From contig NZ_WKJN01000025.1 in assembly GCF_009674495.1 (NCBI RefSeq), positions 1 through 64,000 on the forward strand: 64,000 nucleotides of DNA. The letters are read 5' to 3'. Positions 36,299 to 45,572 of the stretch are shown one piece after another; within the stretch, counting starts at the first letter, position 1; every line of letters starts with the position of its first letter. This DNA is from Duganella alba. Its GTDB lineage: Bacteria; Pseudomonadota; Gammaproteobacteria; Burkholderiales; Burkholderiaceae_D. The position numbers and the translations under genes are program-made. Under the pieces are notes generated by a model that was not told where the DNA came from, made no database searches, and saw only the letters and a program-made list of their open reading frames with translations.

Positions 36299-37303
36299 AT
36301 GAGCCCCCGTAGCGACAAGCTGTACAAGCAGCTGTTCTCCCATCCGGAAATCGTGCGCGATCTGGTGACGGGATTTTTGTCGGCCGATTGGGCACAGGGC
36401 TTGGCGGTGGGCGCGTTCGAGCGCGTCAACGCCAGCTATGCCAGCGATGGCGGCAAGGCGCGGCACGAGGATGTGGTGTGGCGGGCGTGCATCGGCGGCG
36501 AGTGGGTGTATGTCTACATTCTGCTGGAGTTCCAGGCGCGGCCGGACAAGTGGATGGCGTTGCGGATGCAGGTGTATGTCGGCTTGCTGTATCAGGATCT
36601 GGTGGCGCAGCACAAGCTGAGCAAGCATGGCAAGCTGCCACCGGTGCTGCCGATCGTGCTATACCATGGACATCAGCCTTGGCACGCGGCCACGGAGTTG
36701 GCGCAGCTGATGCTGACGCCGCCATCCGGTCTTGAGCGCTTCCAGGCGAATCAGCAATACATACTGCTCGACCGGCATCATGACAGCCAGCGCGGCGATA
36801 TCATCAGCCTTCTATTCCGCTTGCTGCATGCCCAAACCGGTAGCGAAATGCGTGCCGCTGTCGATTTGCTTGCGGAGCGTGTGCGACAGGACGATATGGC
36901 GTCGGCGCGCGAAAGCCTCAAACGCTGGATTCAGCTCACCTTGCAAGACGCGTCCGGCCTGACTAGCATGGATCTGGAGGAGGAATTTGCCATGAAAACA
37001 GCCAGAAAATTCACGACCGATGAAATGTTCAGTCCAGAAATCTTCGAGCGCCCAATCAGGGAAGCGGCTCACAAAGCTTCGGAGGAGGGACGCCAACAGG
37101 GACTGCAAGAAGGCGAGCTTCTCGCGATGCGGATGCTACTTGGTGACTTACTCGCCGGGAAAAAGATGCCTGCCGACCTGTCGCAAAAAATTTCCGAGGC
37201 AAACGCCGGCGAGTTGCGTGCGGCGATCAAGGCCTTGGCTGGCGGCGCCAGCCCCCGGCAGTTGTTTGCCGAGGGCCGAGGAGGCTTAGACAGCCATCAG
37301 TGA
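36299..37303 (+). CDS. Rpn family recombination-promoting nuclease / PD-(D/E)XK transposase-like protein
   Basis: A 334-residue member of the Rpn (transposase_31, PF04754) family, whose E. coli members are DNA endonucleases raising RecA-independent recombination. The N-terminus [20 protein letters not shown] is typical. The active-site strand is [10 protein letters not shown] (E..Q of the Rpn-type PD-(D/E)XK), followed by YVGLLYQDL and [12 protein letters not shown]. The C-terminal tail [20 protein letters not shown] is the regulatory repeat-like part. No mobile element surrounds it. Its 3' end overlaps gabD on the other strand by 18 bases. It may be leaderless. Confidence 0.85.
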   Translation: MSPRSDKLYKQLFSHPEIVRDLVTGFLSADWAQGLAVGAFERVNASYASDGGKARHEDVVWRACIGGEWVYVYILLEFQARPDKWMALRMQVYVGLLYQDLVAQHKLSKHGKLPPVLPIVLYHGHQPWHAATELAQLMLTPPSGLERFQANQQYILLDRHHDSQRGDIISLLFRLLHAQTGSEMRAAVDLLAERVRQDDMASARESLKRWIQLTLQDASGLTSMDLEEEFAMKTARKFTTDEMFSPEIFERPIREAAHKASEEGRQQGLQEGELLAMRMLLGDLLAGKKMPADLSQKISEANAGELRAAIKALAGGASPRQLFAEGRGGLDSHQ

Positions 37304-38731
37304 TACCGACTTGGTGTTCAGGTAGGCTTCCAGCGCCTCCGGACCACCTTCCGAACCGTAGCCCGAATCCTTCACGCCGCCAAATGGCATCTCGGCGCTC
37401 GGCGTGGCTGGCTGGTTGATCCACAGCATGCCGACTTCCACATTGTGCATCAGCTGGTGCGCGTTCTTGATCGAACGGGTGAACGCATAACCGGCCAGGC
37501 CAAACGGCAGACGGTTGGACTCGGCAATCGCCTCATCCAGCGTATCAAAACCACGAATCGCCGCCAGCGGACCAAACGGCTCGTCATTGAAGACGCTGGC
37601 ATTCAGCGGCACGTCGGCCAGAATGGTCGGCGCGAAGAAGTTGCCTTCGCTGCCCACACGCTGACCGCCGGTCGCCACATTGGCGCCCTTGGCGCGCGCA
37701 TCTTCGACGAACTGGGTCATCGCGGCAACGCGGCGCGGATTGGCCAGCGGGCCCAGGGTCGTGCCTTCCACCAGACCATTGCCTAGTTGCAGACGCTCGG
37801 CGCTTGCCACCATGGCGCGGGTAAATTCTTCCTTGATGCTGTTGTGCACCAGGAAGCGGGTCGGTGCGATGCACACCTGGCCGGCGTTGCGGAACTTGGC
37901 GCCGCCGGCAGCTTCCACGGCCAGCGCCACGTCGGCATCTTCCGCCACGATCACCGGCGCATGGCCGCCCAGTTCCATGGTCACGCGCTTCATGTGCGCG
38001 CCGGCCAGCGCGGCCAGCTGCTTGCCGACCGGGGTCGAACCGGTGAAGGTCACCTTGCGGATCACCGGATGCGGAATCAGGTAGTTCGAAATTTCAGCCG
38101 GATCGCCAAACACCAGGCCCACCGTACCAGCCGGCACGCCGGCATCGATAAAGCACTGGAACAACGCGGCCGGCGAGGCCGGCGTCTCTTCCGGCGCCTT
38201 GCACAGGAAGGAGCAGCCGGTGGTCAGCGCCGCAGCCAGCTTGCGCACCACCTGGTTGATCGGGAAGTTCCACGGCGTGAACGCGGCCACCGGACCAACC
38301 GGCTCCTTCAGCACCAGCTGCTGCGCAGCCGGATTACGCGACGGCACGATGCGGCCGTACACGCGCATGCCTTCAGCGGCGAACCACTCGATGATGTCGG
38401 CGCCGGCCAGCGCTTCGGCGCGGGCCTGGGCCAGCGGCTTGCCTTGTTCCTGGGTCAGCAGGCGGGCGATCTCGTCGGCGCGCTCGCGCAGCAGGGCGGC
38501 GGCGCGGCGCAGCGTGGCGGTGCGCTCGAAGGCCGGCACCTTGCGCCAGGCCTCGAAACCTTTTTGCGCCGCGGCCAGCGCGCGATCCAGATCGGCGATG
38601 CTGGCCTTGGCCACGGTGCCGATTTCCTTGCCGGTGGCGGGATTTACGACCGGAATGGTCTGGCCGCCGGTGGCGTCGGTCCACTCATTGCCGATCAGGA
38701 GGCGGACGTTAGGGTAGGTAGTCGTGGTCAT
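37286..38731 (-). CDS. gabD: NAD(P)-dependent succinate-semialdehyde dehydrogenase
   Basis: Aldehyde dehydrogenase of 481 residues that oxidises succinate semialdehyde (GABA shunt) or a similar semialdehyde. Landmarks are [19 protein letters not shown] near 152, [12 protein letters not shown] near 228, [13 protein letters not shown] with the catalytic Glu near 252, and [14 protein letters not shown] with the catalytic Cys near 288. The C-terminus has [15 protein letters not shown]. The SSADH subgroup is suggested by sequence style; other semialdehydes remain possible. AGGAGA precedes the ATG. No GABA aminotransferase is nearby. Confidence 0.88.
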   Translation of the reverse strand: MTTTTYPNVRLLIGNEWTDATGGQTIPVVNPATGKEIGTVAKASIADLDRALAAAQKGFEAWRKVPAFERTATLRRAAALLRERADEIARLLTQEQGKPLAQARAEALAGADIIEWFAAEGMRVYGRIVPSRNPAAQQLVLKEPVGPVAAFTPWNFPINQVVRKLAAALTTGCSFLCKAPEETPASPAALFQCFIDAGVPAGTVGLVFGDPAEISNYLIPHPVIRKVTFTGSTPVGKQLAALAGAHMKRVTMELGGHAPVIVAEDADVALAVEAAGGAKFRNAGQVCIAPTRFLVHNSIKEEFTRAMVASAERLQLGNGLVEGTTLGPLANPRRVAAMTQFVEDARAKGANVATGGQRVGSEGNFFAPTILADVPLNASVFNDEPFGPLAAIRGFDTLDEAIAESNRLPFGLAGYAFTRSIKNAHQLMHNVEVGMLWINQPATPSAEMPFGGVKDSGYGSEGGPEALEAYLNTKSVSLMAV

Positions 38732-38846
38732 GAAAAATCTCCTGTGATGTATGTAGAGGGCGCCTGTAACGATGCCCGAACACCCTCTACTGTGCCAGAA
38801 ATTCGCCGACTTCGTATTCCAGCGCCTATTTTCGCGCCCGCAATGT

Positions 38847-38852
38847 TATATT
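38847..38852 (+). promoter_or_regulatory. -10-like TATATT seven bases before a start codon
   Basis: TATATT then seven bases then the ATG at 38860; no ribosome site. Confidence 0.35.
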
Positions 38853-38859
38853 TAATGCT

Positions 38860-39666
38860 ATGAATAAACTTACACACAATTTTCTTGCCGCCGCCTTGCT
38901 CATGGCTGGCGCCGGCGCTTTTGCCGAACCGCCGGCCGGCCAGGCTGCCCTGGCTGGCGCCCAGGTCCGGGTCGATGTCGGCGGCCGCAAGCTGAATATG
39001 TATTGCACCGGCAAAGGATCGCCGACGGTGCTGTTCGAGGCGGATGCCGGCCATGCCGGCTGGGACTGGTCGGCGGTGCTGCCGGACGTGGCGCAGCGCA
39101 CCCGCGCCTGCGTTTACGACCGTGCCGGCTTCGGCGCCAGCGATCCGATCATCCGCGCCTCGACGGTGGCCAACGCCAGCAAGGATCTGAATTTCCTGAT
39201 CAGGAACGCGCATCTGGAAGGGCCGTTCGTGCTGGTCGGCGCCGGCTATGGCGCGATGGTGGCGCAGCATTTCGCGCTGCGCTCGCGTGGCGCCCCGGTC
39301 GCCGGCCTGGTCTTGGTGGAGCCGATGCGGGAGGACGCCTTGCCGGCCGACCGCACCGCGCGGCTGGATGCCGTGCTGGCGTGCCTGGGCGCGGCGGAGC
39401 AGGGCAGGACGGGGGATGGCTGCTCGTATCCCGCCACCAGCATCAACGGCGAAATCGGCCCGGCGCTGGCGGCGGCGCAAGTTGCCCAGGTGCGCAAGCC
39501 GACCTATTGGCGCGCCCGTGCTTCCGAACTGGACAGCCTTGAAGTCAGCGCCGGTCAGTTGCGTACCGCCCGCAAACCGTTCGGCGACATGCCGGTGGTG
39601 GAAGTGCGGCAGGGCGAGCCGGCCGCGATCACAGCCGCCGTGCTGCAAGTGCTCGACAAGCGTTAA
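38860..39666 (+). CDS. exported alpha/beta hydrolase-fold protein lacking the nucleophile serine
   Basis: A 268-residue protein with a signal peptide (about 1-22, ending AGAFA). The alpha/beta hydrolase fold is clear: GKGSPTVLFEADAGHAGWDW, then RACVYDRAGFGASD, then FVLVGAGYGAMVAQ. In active members the last block reads GHSxGG, but here it is G127-A-G129-Y-G, so the serine position is glycine. The C-terminal strand (PVVEVRQGEPAAITAAVL) ends without the usual catalytic His. Hydrolysis by the normal mechanism is not expected. It may be a binding or lid-type protein. The N-terminal half remains well conserved, which argues against simple decay. Confidence 0.82.
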   Translation: MNKLTHNFLAAALLMAGAGAFAEPPAGQAALAGAQVRVDVGGRKLNMYCTGKGSPTVLFEADAGHAGWDWSAVLPDVAQRTRACVYDRAGFGASDPIIRASTVANASKDLNFLIRNAHLEGPFVLVGAGYGAMVAQHFALRSRGAPVAGLVLVEPMREDALPADRTARLDAVLACLGAAEQGRTGDGCSYPATSINGEIGPALAAAQVAQVRKPTYWRARASELDSLEVSAGQLRTARKPFGDMPVVEVRQGEPAAITAAVLQVLDKR

Positions 39667-39668
39667 GC

Positions 39669-40439
39669 TTACATCGGCGCGCCGCCCAGGCGCTTGATGC
39701 TGCCGGAACCCATGATGCTTTTGCTGATCTGCGGATCGCCGTAGTAGTTGATGTCGCCGGAGCCGGCCACGCTCAGGTTCAGCGATTTCTTGGCCCACAC
39801 GGTGGCCTGGCCGGAACCGCCGATGCTGACCACCGCATCGCGCGCCTGCAACTGGCCGACCTGGACCCGGCCGGAACCGCCGATCGACACCTGCAGCCGC
39901 TCGGTGTTGCCGCCGGCTTTCAGGTTGCCGCTGCCGCCCAGCGCGATCGCCACCGATTCGCTGTCGAGCTGGCCGACCGTGAACGAACCGGAGCCGCCGA
40001 CGTCGATGGTGACGTTCTCGCCGCGCAGCTTGTCCGCCGTGACATTGCCGGAGCCGCCGATCGACATCCGGTCCAGGGTGCGCGCCATGACGATGATTTT
40101 CATGTTGCGCGTTTCGAAGGAGACATTCCGTTTGGCGGAACGGATGCGCAGCGTGCCGTTGTCCACCACGGTTTCAATCAGTGGCTGGATGTTGTCGTCG
40201 GCCTCGACGATCACGCCTTCGGTGGCGCCCTGGCGGATTTCAACGTCGGCGCTGACGCCGATCGCCAGCGCGGTAAAGTGGCCGACTTCGCGGTTCTGCT
40301 TGACGACCTTGCCGCTGCCCTGCACGCGTTCGCCGCCCAGCCAGCTCAAAGGCCCGGCCTGCGCCGGCAGGAGTGGGGCGGTGGCGGCCAGCAGGCCGGC
40401 GGACAGCAGCAGGGTAGGCAGGATGCGGTTGGCGTTCAT
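39669..40439 (-). CDS. exported GIN-domain (DUF2807) adhesin-like protein
   Basis: A 256-residue exported protein. The signal peptide is about residues 1-28 (ending PAQAG). The rest is a head-GIN domain of right-handed beta repeats, each with an IGGSGN/VGGSGS/LGGSGN/VAGSGD-type turn (seven or more copies). Such proteins sit in the periplasm or on the outer membrane and have no proven function. The ATG at 40439 is behind GAGGAGAACACC; the frame runs 43 codons further up without conserved content. Convergent with the serine-less hydrolase gene. Confidence 0.88.
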   Translation of the reverse strand: MNANRILPTLLLSAGLLAATAPLLPAQAGPLSWLGGERVQGSGKVVKQNREVGHFTALAIGVSADVEIRQGATEGVIVEADDNIQPLIETVVDNGTLRIRSAKRNVSFETRNMKIIVMARTLDRMSIGGSGNVTADKLRGENVTIDVGGSGSFTVGQLDSESVAIALGGSGNLKAGGNTERLQVSIGGSGRVQVGQLQARDAVVSIGGSGQATVWAKKSLNLSVAGSGDINYYGDPQISKSIMGSGSIKRLGGAPM

Positions 40440-40572
40440 GGTGTTCTCCTCGAATTCGGTTGTCTTGAGGTTACATCCTACGGGCTTGTCCGGGCGCGCG
40501 TAACCCTGCTGCGACAGATTGCAGCCTGCGGGGAGCAGAATGCATGCAGCCGGGAATGGGCGGCGCATGAGG

Positions 40573-40578
40573 TATCAT
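40573..40578 (+). promoter_or_regulatory. -10-like TATCAT six bases before a start codon
   Basis: TATCAT, six bases, then the ATG at 40585, the same arrangement as at 10109. Confidence 0.35.
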
Positions 40579-40584
40579 TCGGGT

Positions 40585-41229
40585 ATGCTTACCATAACTA
40601 TCAAACAGGGCAAGGAAAAACGCCTGCTGGCCGGCGATATCCTGGTCTACGCCACCGCCATCGAGCGCGTGGACGGTCGCCCGCAAGAAAAGAACAAACC
40701 TGGCGCCACCGCCATCCTGCAAACCTCGTCGCGCCAGTTCCTCGCGCGCGCCGCCTGGAATCCGCATTCGGAAGTGCGGGCCCGCGTCTGGAGCTACAAG
40801 GAAGACGAGCCGGTCGACCACGCGATGATGAAGCGCCGCGTGCGCGCCGCCATCGCCAAGCGCGCCAACGCCGTGCGCAGCGCCGGCCCGAACGACTTGG
40901 TGCCGGTGATTCGCGGCGACGACGATGGCCTGCCGGGCCTGCTGGTCGATAGCTGGGGCGGCACCGCCGGCTACCTGATCTGCCAGTTCCAGGCCGCCGG
41001 CGTCGATGCCTGGAAAGTGCCGATCGTGCAAGCCTTGCTGGCCGATACCGGCTGCCCCAACGTCTACGAACGCTGCGACGACCTGATCCGCAAATCCGAA
41101 GGCCTGCCGGTGTTTTACCGCCCGCTGGCCGGCGAGGAACCGCCGGATCACGTGCTGGTGACCGAAAATGGCCAGCGCTTCAGCATGGATTTGCGCACCG
41201 GCTTCAAATATCCCAAGGTACGCGCTTAA
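40585..41229 (+). CDS. RlmI-like protein with PUA and EEHEE domains but no methyltransferase domain
   Basis: A 214-residue protein matching the N-terminal half of class I rRNA methyltransferases such as RlmI (about 390-400 residues). The PUA domain runs about 1-75 (LTITIKQGKEKRLLAGDIL, then ARAAWNPHSEVRARVWS). The middle domain has VIRGDDDGLPGLLVDSWGG and VYERCDDLIRKSEGL. It stops after FSMDLRTGFKYPKVRA, precisely where intact RlmI has GxKTGFYLDQR and the SAM-binding fold begins. No remnant of the catalytic half follows downstream. It could still bind RNA. Read through a TATCAT box six bases before the ATG; no ribosome site. Confidence 0.8.
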   Translation: MLTITIKQGKEKRLLAGDILVYATAIERVDGRPQEKNKPGATAILQTSSRQFLARAAWNPHSEVRARVWSYKEDEPVDHAMMKRRVRAAIAKRANAVRSAGPNDLVPVIRGDDDGLPGLLVDSWGGTAGYLICQFQAAGVDAWKVPIVQALLADTGCPNVYERCDDLIRKSEGLPVFYRPLAGEEPPDHVLVTENGQRFSMDLRTGFKYPKVRA

Positions 41230-41293
41230 AAAGTTTCGGCGTTGCAAGTTTTTCTCTTATAATCATCCGGCATCCACGGAGATTTGAGCAGAG

Positions 41294-42412
41294 ATGGAAC
41301 ACTACCAATCGTCGCAAATTCGCACCTTGAGCTACATCGAGAACGAAGACCACCCGGTCTTCGGCACCCTCGTCGAGCAGATTCTGCACCTGCTGAACTC
41401 CAAGCTGATCTTCAGCGATATCCTGATCCACCAGAACAGTCCGTTGATGCTGCGCCAGCCGAAAGGTCTGGTCGCGGTCACCGACTCGCCGATCACGCGC
41501 GAGGAGTTGCAGGAATTCTTCGAGGTGGTGGAACCCAACTGGGCCGAACGCATCCAGGACCGCGCCTTCGACCGCGCGGTGGACCTGCACACCGCCCGCA
41601 TCCGCGCCAACTGCTTCAGTTTCCAGGGCCGCAAGCGCCTCGGTTGCGTGATCCGCCGCTTCCCCAAGGAACCGATGCCGCTGTCCAAGCTGGGCCTGGC
41701 CAGGCACGAACAGCACTTCGCCAAGCTGACCAGCGGGCTGGTGCTGATCATCGGCGACACCTGCCAGGGCAAGTCGACCACCATCGCGTCCATGCTGGAC
41801 GAGATCAACAAGAACCGCTCCGGCCACATCATCACGATTGAAGATCCGGTCGAGACGCTGATTCCGCAGCGCCAGTGCGTGATCACCCAGCGCGAGGTGG
41901 GCTTTGACGGCGACGTCGAGAGTTTCTACCTCGGCGCGCTGGATGCCTTGCGCGAACGCCCGGACGTGATCTGCATCGGCGAGATCCGCGACGCGCAGAC
42001 GGCGCAGGAAGCGCTGGCGCTGGCCGAAGCCGGTCCGCTGGTGCTGGCCTCGCTGCACGCCCGTTCGACCGAGCTGGGCCTGCAGAAGATGCTGCGCCTG
42101 CTCGGCAACACCGAGCCGCAGGCACAGGCGCTGGGCCATGCGCTGCGCGGCGTGCTGTGCCAGGCGCTGCTGCCGGCGGTGCAGGGCGAGCGCTACTACC
42201 TGGCCACCGAATGCCTGACCAACAATCCGGAAGTGACGGAGATGATCGCCAACGGCCAGATCTCCAACCTGCGCATCTGGATGGAAGACAAGCCGGGCGA
42301 GGGCTGCCATACCATGAACACCTCGCTGCGCGCGCTGCTGGCGGAAGGCAAGATCGCCGTGCAGGACGCGCGCAACGCCACCACCGACCGCATCGGCTTC
42401 GTCGAGCCGTAA
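41294..42412 (+). CDS. PilT/PilU-family type IV pilus ATPase
   Basis: A 372-residue cytoplasmic secretion-type ATPase. Walker A is GDTCQGKSTTIASML near 155-169, where the usual PTGSGK has become DTCQGK but keeps GK-S/T. Then come ITIEDPVE (Asp box), a Walker B region VICIGEIRD, and the His box ASLHARST. The N-terminal PAS-like domain contains IFSDILIHQNSPLML. PilU is the closest sense, an accessory retraction motor. It has no pil neighbours here. A TATAAT lies at 41258-41263 and GGAG upstream of the ATG. It ends directly beside the convergent cytochrome gene. Confidence 0.85.
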   Translation: MEHYQSSQIRTLSYIENEDHPVFGTLVEQILHLLNSKLIFSDILIHQNSPLMLRQPKGLVAVTDSPITREELQEFFEVVEPNWAERIQDRAFDRAVDLHTARIRANCFSFQGRKRLGCVIRRFPKEPMPLSKLGLARHEQHFAKLTSGLVLIIGDTCQGKSTTIASMLDEINKNRSGHIITIEDPVETLIPQRQCVITQREVGFDGDVESFYLGALDALRERPDVICIGEIRDAQTAQEALALAEAGPLVLASLHARSTELGLQKMLRLLGNTEPQAQALGHALRGVLCQALLPAVQGERYYLATECLTNNPEVTEMIANGQISNLRIWMEDKPGEGCHTMNTSLRALLAEGKIAVQDARNATTDRIGFVEP

Positions 42413-43687
42413 TTATTCCAGCGGCACCGCGCGGTAGCGGTTGACGTCGCCGCCGTTGACCGGCGGCGCGTTGTTGCCCCAGGCGCTGCGCAGGTAGGAC
42501 ACCACCTGCGCCACTTCCGTGTCGTTCAGCGCGTGGCCGAACGGCGGCATGCTGTACGGACGCGGATTGCCCGCCGTGGCCGGCGCAAAGCCGCCATTCA
42601 GCACAATCCGGATCGGATTGACCGCATTGGTCATGATCAGCGCGTGGTTGCCGGCCAGCGGCGGATAGATGGACGGCTTGCCGGCGCCATCGGCGCCATG
42701 ACAGTCCGCGCAATGCTTTTCATACAGCGTGGCGCCGGCGGCCAGGAAGGCCACCGCCTCGGCCGCGCCTTCGCGCTCGAAAGCAGGCGGCTTGTCGTCC
42801 GGCGGCAGCGCTTTCAGGTAGACCGCGATGGCGTTGACGTCGGCGTCGTTCAGGTATTGCAGGCTGTCCTTCACCACTTCCGCCATCGGCCCGAACACGG
42901 CGGCGCGCGGCGATACGCCGGTTTGCAGCAGCGCCGTCAGGTGCGCCTGCTGCCAGTCGCCCCGCGCGTTCAGCGCCGGCGCATACCAGCCTTGCGCCGG
43001 AATCATGCCGCCGGACAGGCTTTCTCCTTCCGTCGCGCCGAGCGGATTGCGTGCGCTGTGACAGGCGCTGCAATGTCCCAGTCCCTGCACCAGATAGGCG
43101 CCGCGATTCCAGTCCACGGACTGTCCGGTCTCGGGCTGGAACACCTCCGGCTTGAAGTACAGCACGCGCCAGGCGGCCAGTGAAACCTGCAGGCTGTACG
43201 GGAAGCGCAACTGGTGCGGCTGGTTGGGCTGCGCGACCGCCGGCACGGTTTGCAGATAGGCGTACAGTGCGTCGGCATCGTCGCGTGTGACGCGCGTGTA
43301 GTTGGTGTATGGGAAGGCCGGATACAGCAGGCGGCCGTCGCGCGATTTGCCGTGGTGCAGCGCGCGCCAGAAATCGTCGGCGCTCCACATGCCGATGCCG
43401 GTGTTGCGGTCGGAGGTGATGTTCGGCGCCATCACGCTGCCGAACGGCGTTTGCAGCGGACGGCCGCCGGCATAGGCCTGGCCGCCGCGCGTGGTGTGGC
43501 AGGCCATGCAGTCGCCGGCCTTGGCCAGGTAGGCGCCGCGTGCGATGCGTTCGGCCGGCGTCAGCGCCACGCTGGCGGCGGAGGGCGGCGTGTTGCTGTC
43601 GCTGCCGAACTGGCGCGCCAGCAGCACGGCCGCCACCACGCCGACCGCCAGCGCCACCGCCACAACGGTATAAACGATTTTCCTCAT
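42413..43687 (-). CDS. three-haem cytochrome c subunit of a membrane dehydrogenase
   Basis: A 424-residue exported cytochrome with an N-terminal membrane anchor (about 5-28). Three CxxCH sites are spread over three class I domains: CMACH near 58, CSACH near 206 and CADCH near 330. This is the layout of the cytochrome subunit of alcohol, gluconate and sorbitol dehydrogenases (AdhB/GA2DH type), which passes electrons to ubiquinone or a terminal oxidase. Its ATG overlaps the stop of the upstream dihaem cytochrome gene, so both are made together. No dehydrogenase is next to it; the only candidate in view is the GMC enzyme at 8482. Confidence 0.88.
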   Translation of the reverse strand: MRKIVYTVVAVALAVGVVAAVLLARQFGSDSNTPPSAASVALTPAERIARGAYLAKAGDCMACHTTRGGQAYAGGRPLQTPFGSVMAPNITSDRNTGIGMWSADDFWRALHHGKSRDGRLLYPAFPYTNYTRVTRDDADALYAYLQTVPAVAQPNQPHQLRFPYSLQVSLAAWRVLYFKPEVFQPETGQSVDWNRGAYLVQGLGHCSACHSARNPLGATEGESLSGGMIPAQGWYAPALNARGDWQQAHLTALLQTGVSPRAAVFGPMAEVVKDSLQYLNDADVNAIAVYLKALPPDDKPPAFEREGAAEAVAFLAAGATLYEKHCADCHGADGAGKPSIYPPLAGNHALIMTNAVNPIRIVLNGGFAPATAGNPRPYSMPPFGHALNDTEVAQVVSYLRSAWGNNAPPVNGGDVNRYRAVPLE

Positions 43688-44388
43688 TTGGCGCCTCCCT
43701 GCGCGGCGGCCGGGTAGCTGCCGCAGGCGAGCGGCAGCGGCAGCGTGATGCTGGTGGCGGGGCGGGCGGCGTCGTCAGGCGTCTGCCGGCCCAGCCAGGC
43801 CGAGACGGCGGCGACGTCGCTGTCGCTCAGGCGGCCGGCGATGTCCGCCATGCAGTCCGGCGCGGTGGCGCGGCGCGACTGGTTCTTCCAGTTGCCGAAC
43901 TGGGCGTTGATGTAGTCGCTGGGCAGGCCGAGCAGGCCGGGGATGGACGGATCGACGCCGCTCAGCGCCGTGCCGTGGCAGGCCACGCAGGCTGGAATTT
44001 TTTTCGATGGATCGCCTTGGCGCACCAGCGTTTCGCCGCGCGCCACCTGCGCCGCCGTGGCGCTGGCGCCGCTGCCGGGCGGCGGCGGCGGATAGGGCGG
44101 ATGCTGGGCCGAGAAGTAGTCGGCGATTTCGCGCAGGTAGGCGTCCGACAGGTTGCCGACCATGTAGGTCATCATCGGGTAATGGCGGTGGCCGTCGCGG
44201 AAGTGGCGCAGCTGGTTGTACAGGTAGCCGGCCGGCTTGCCGGCGATGCGTGGGAAGTAGGCGTCGCCGCGCTCCTTGACGCTATGGCAGGCCAGACAGG
44301 CGGCAATGCGCTGTTCCAGCCTATCCGGCGCGGCGACAGGCGCGGCAGTCAGTGCGGCAGCGAGACCCAATGCGGAAAAAATCGGCAT
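43684..44388 (-). CDS. dihaem cytochrome c (c4-like)
   Basis: A 234-residue exported cytochrome. The signal peptide is about residues 1-18. Two CxxCH sites occur, CLACH near 34 and CVACH near 138, each followed by a c4-type domain with tyrosine-rich YPPPPPGSGA between. Cytochromes c4 pass electrons from the bc1 region to oxidases. It overlaps the three-haem gene by four bases and starts at an ATG behind GGAGGAG. The two form a periplasmic electron chain module. Confidence 0.87.
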   Translation of the reverse strand: MPIFSALGLAAALTAAPVAAPDRLEQRIAACLACHSVKERGDAYFPRIAGKPAGYLYNQLRHFRDGHRHYPMMTYMVGNLSDAYLREIADYFSAQHPPYPPPPPGSGASATAAQVARGETLVRQGDPSKKIPACVACHGTALSGVDPSIPGLLGLPSDYINAQFGNWKNQSRRATAPDCMADIAGRLSDSDVAAVSAWLGRQTPDDAARPATSITLPLPLACGSYPAAAQGGAK

Positions 44389-44427
44389 ACTCCTCCTTGT
44401 GCAAGGCGGCGCATGGCGGCCGCAAGG

Positions 44428-45093
44428 CTAGGATATACCGGTTTTGGCGGGTTTTGGCAATTTGACACCTTTGAGAGGTGGCAACTTGTTACCCAAGGAA
44501 ATCCAGTGGCGGTAGACGCGCAGGGCGACCTGGGCGTCGTCGGCCGCGTACAGGATCTGTTTTTCGTTCAGGCGCGGCAGGGCCCAGTTGGTGGTGGAGA
44601 TCTTTTTCGACTTTTGCAGCTTGAGGCCGAAGAACTTGGCCACCGCCGTCTTGGCGCCGAGATCGTTGCGCTGGCCCGGCGTGCGCAGCGCCACCGACAG
44701 GTCGACCACGCCGGCGGCGCGGATGGCGAGCTTGGCGTGCAGGCGCTTGACGTCGTCCGACAGGCCGAAGCCGATCTTCAGCGGCGATGCGCCTTCCAGG
44801 ATGGCCTGCAGCACCGCCAGCGTATGCGCGTCGGTGCTGCTGCCGATCTGGAACAGATAGGCCTGGGCATCGGTGGCAAACTGGATCAGGTGCGGACCGG
44901 TCGAGGTTTCGCCGCGGGTGAAGGTCGGCTTGGATTCGGTATCGAAGCCGATGGCGTCGCAGGCCAGCAGGGCGTCGCGCGCGGCGACGGCCTGTTCCGG
45001 AGTCACCACCATGTGGACGTCGGCGATACGGATGCCGAGGTAGGGCGGCAGGTTGTCCTCTGCCGCCACTGCTGCCACAGGCTGGCTATCCAT
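44428..45093 (-). CDS. RNase D-like 3'-5' exonuclease domain protein
   Basis: A 221-residue DEDD-family exonuclease. Motif I is IGFDTESKP with Asp and Glu, motif II lies in KIGFGLSDDVKRLHA, and motif III YAADDAQVALRVY near 184 supplies the last acidic residue. Only the nuclease domain is present; the HRDC domains of RNase D are missing. It may act on RNA or short DNA. Its ATG overlaps the ProQ stop by one base, suggesting a small RNA-metabolism operon. Confidence 0.85.
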   Translation of the reverse strand: MDSQPVAAVAAEDNLPPYLGIRIADVHMVVTPEQAVAARDALLACDAIGFDTESKPTFTRGETSTGPHLIQFATDAQAYLFQIGSSTDAHTLAVLQAILEGASPLKIGFGLSDDVKRLHAKLAIRAAGVVDLSVALRTPGQRNDLGAKTAVAKFFGLKLQKSKKISTTNWALPRLNEKQILYAADDAQVALRVYRHWISLGNKLPPLKGVKLPKPAKTGIS

Positions 45094-45572
45094 CAGCCTT
45101 TTTTCGAGAACTTCGCGGCCAGCTGGTTCAGCTTGTCGGCGCGCACGCGGGCAGCTTCCTCGGCCGCCTTGGCGTCGCGTTCAGCTTTCTTGCGGTCGGC
45201 TTCCTTCTTGAACCGCTCCTGCAGCACCTGGGTGGCGTGGGCGCGGTGGGTATCGGTCACTTCGGCGCCGGGCGTGCCGTCGAGGTCATGGCGCACCTTG
45301 GCTTTTTCCATGACTTTCAGGTAGCGCAGCGAGCCGGTGTGGATGCCCAGCGCGGTGCGCATGGTTTTGCGGTCGAGCTCCGGCATGACGGCCAGCAGCT
45401 GCTTGTCGATTCCGATTGCCAGGGGCAGGAAATCGCGGAAAGCAGGGAATTGGGTTTGCAGTTGTTTCAGCAGGCTGCGCGGGGTTTGGGCGGCAGGCGC
45501 CGGTGCGGAGGCAGCGGTAGCTGGCTCGGTGGCCGGAGGCTGTTGGGTAAGACTAGTGTTCATCGACTTCAT
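45093..45572 (-). CDS. proQ: ProQ/FinO-domain RNA chaperone
   Basis: A 159-residue RNA-binding protein. A short Pro/Ala-rich N-terminus is followed by the FinO/ProQ fold (about 30-110) with LLKQLQTQFPAF, LPLAIGIDKQLLA, LRTALGIHTGS-like MRTALGIHTGS and RYLKVMEKAKVRHDLDG. A Lys/Glu/Ala-rich coiled tail ends the protein. It would stabilise sRNAs and mRNA 3' ends. Starts at 45572 or 45563 are possible. It heads an operon with the exonuclease gene. Confidence 0.88.
   Translation of the reverse strand: MKSMNTSLTQQPPATEPATAASAPAPAAQTPRSLLKQLQTQFPAFRDFLPLAIGIDKQLLAVMPELDRKTMRTALGIHTGSLRYLKVMEKAKVRHDLDGTPGAEVTDTHRAHATQVLQERFKKEADRKKAERDAKAAEEAARVRADKLNQLAAKFSKKG

Noticed and set aside
39700-40350. 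Repeated GGSG-type units that looked like a DNA tandem repeat or CRISPR-like array
   Set aside because: The repetition is at the protein level (beta-turns of a GIN domain); the DNA units vary in length and sequence.
43540-45324. 594-codon open frame on the plus strand
   Set aside because: It crosses antisense to two cytochromes, the exonuclease and ProQ; a real gene would not mirror four others.
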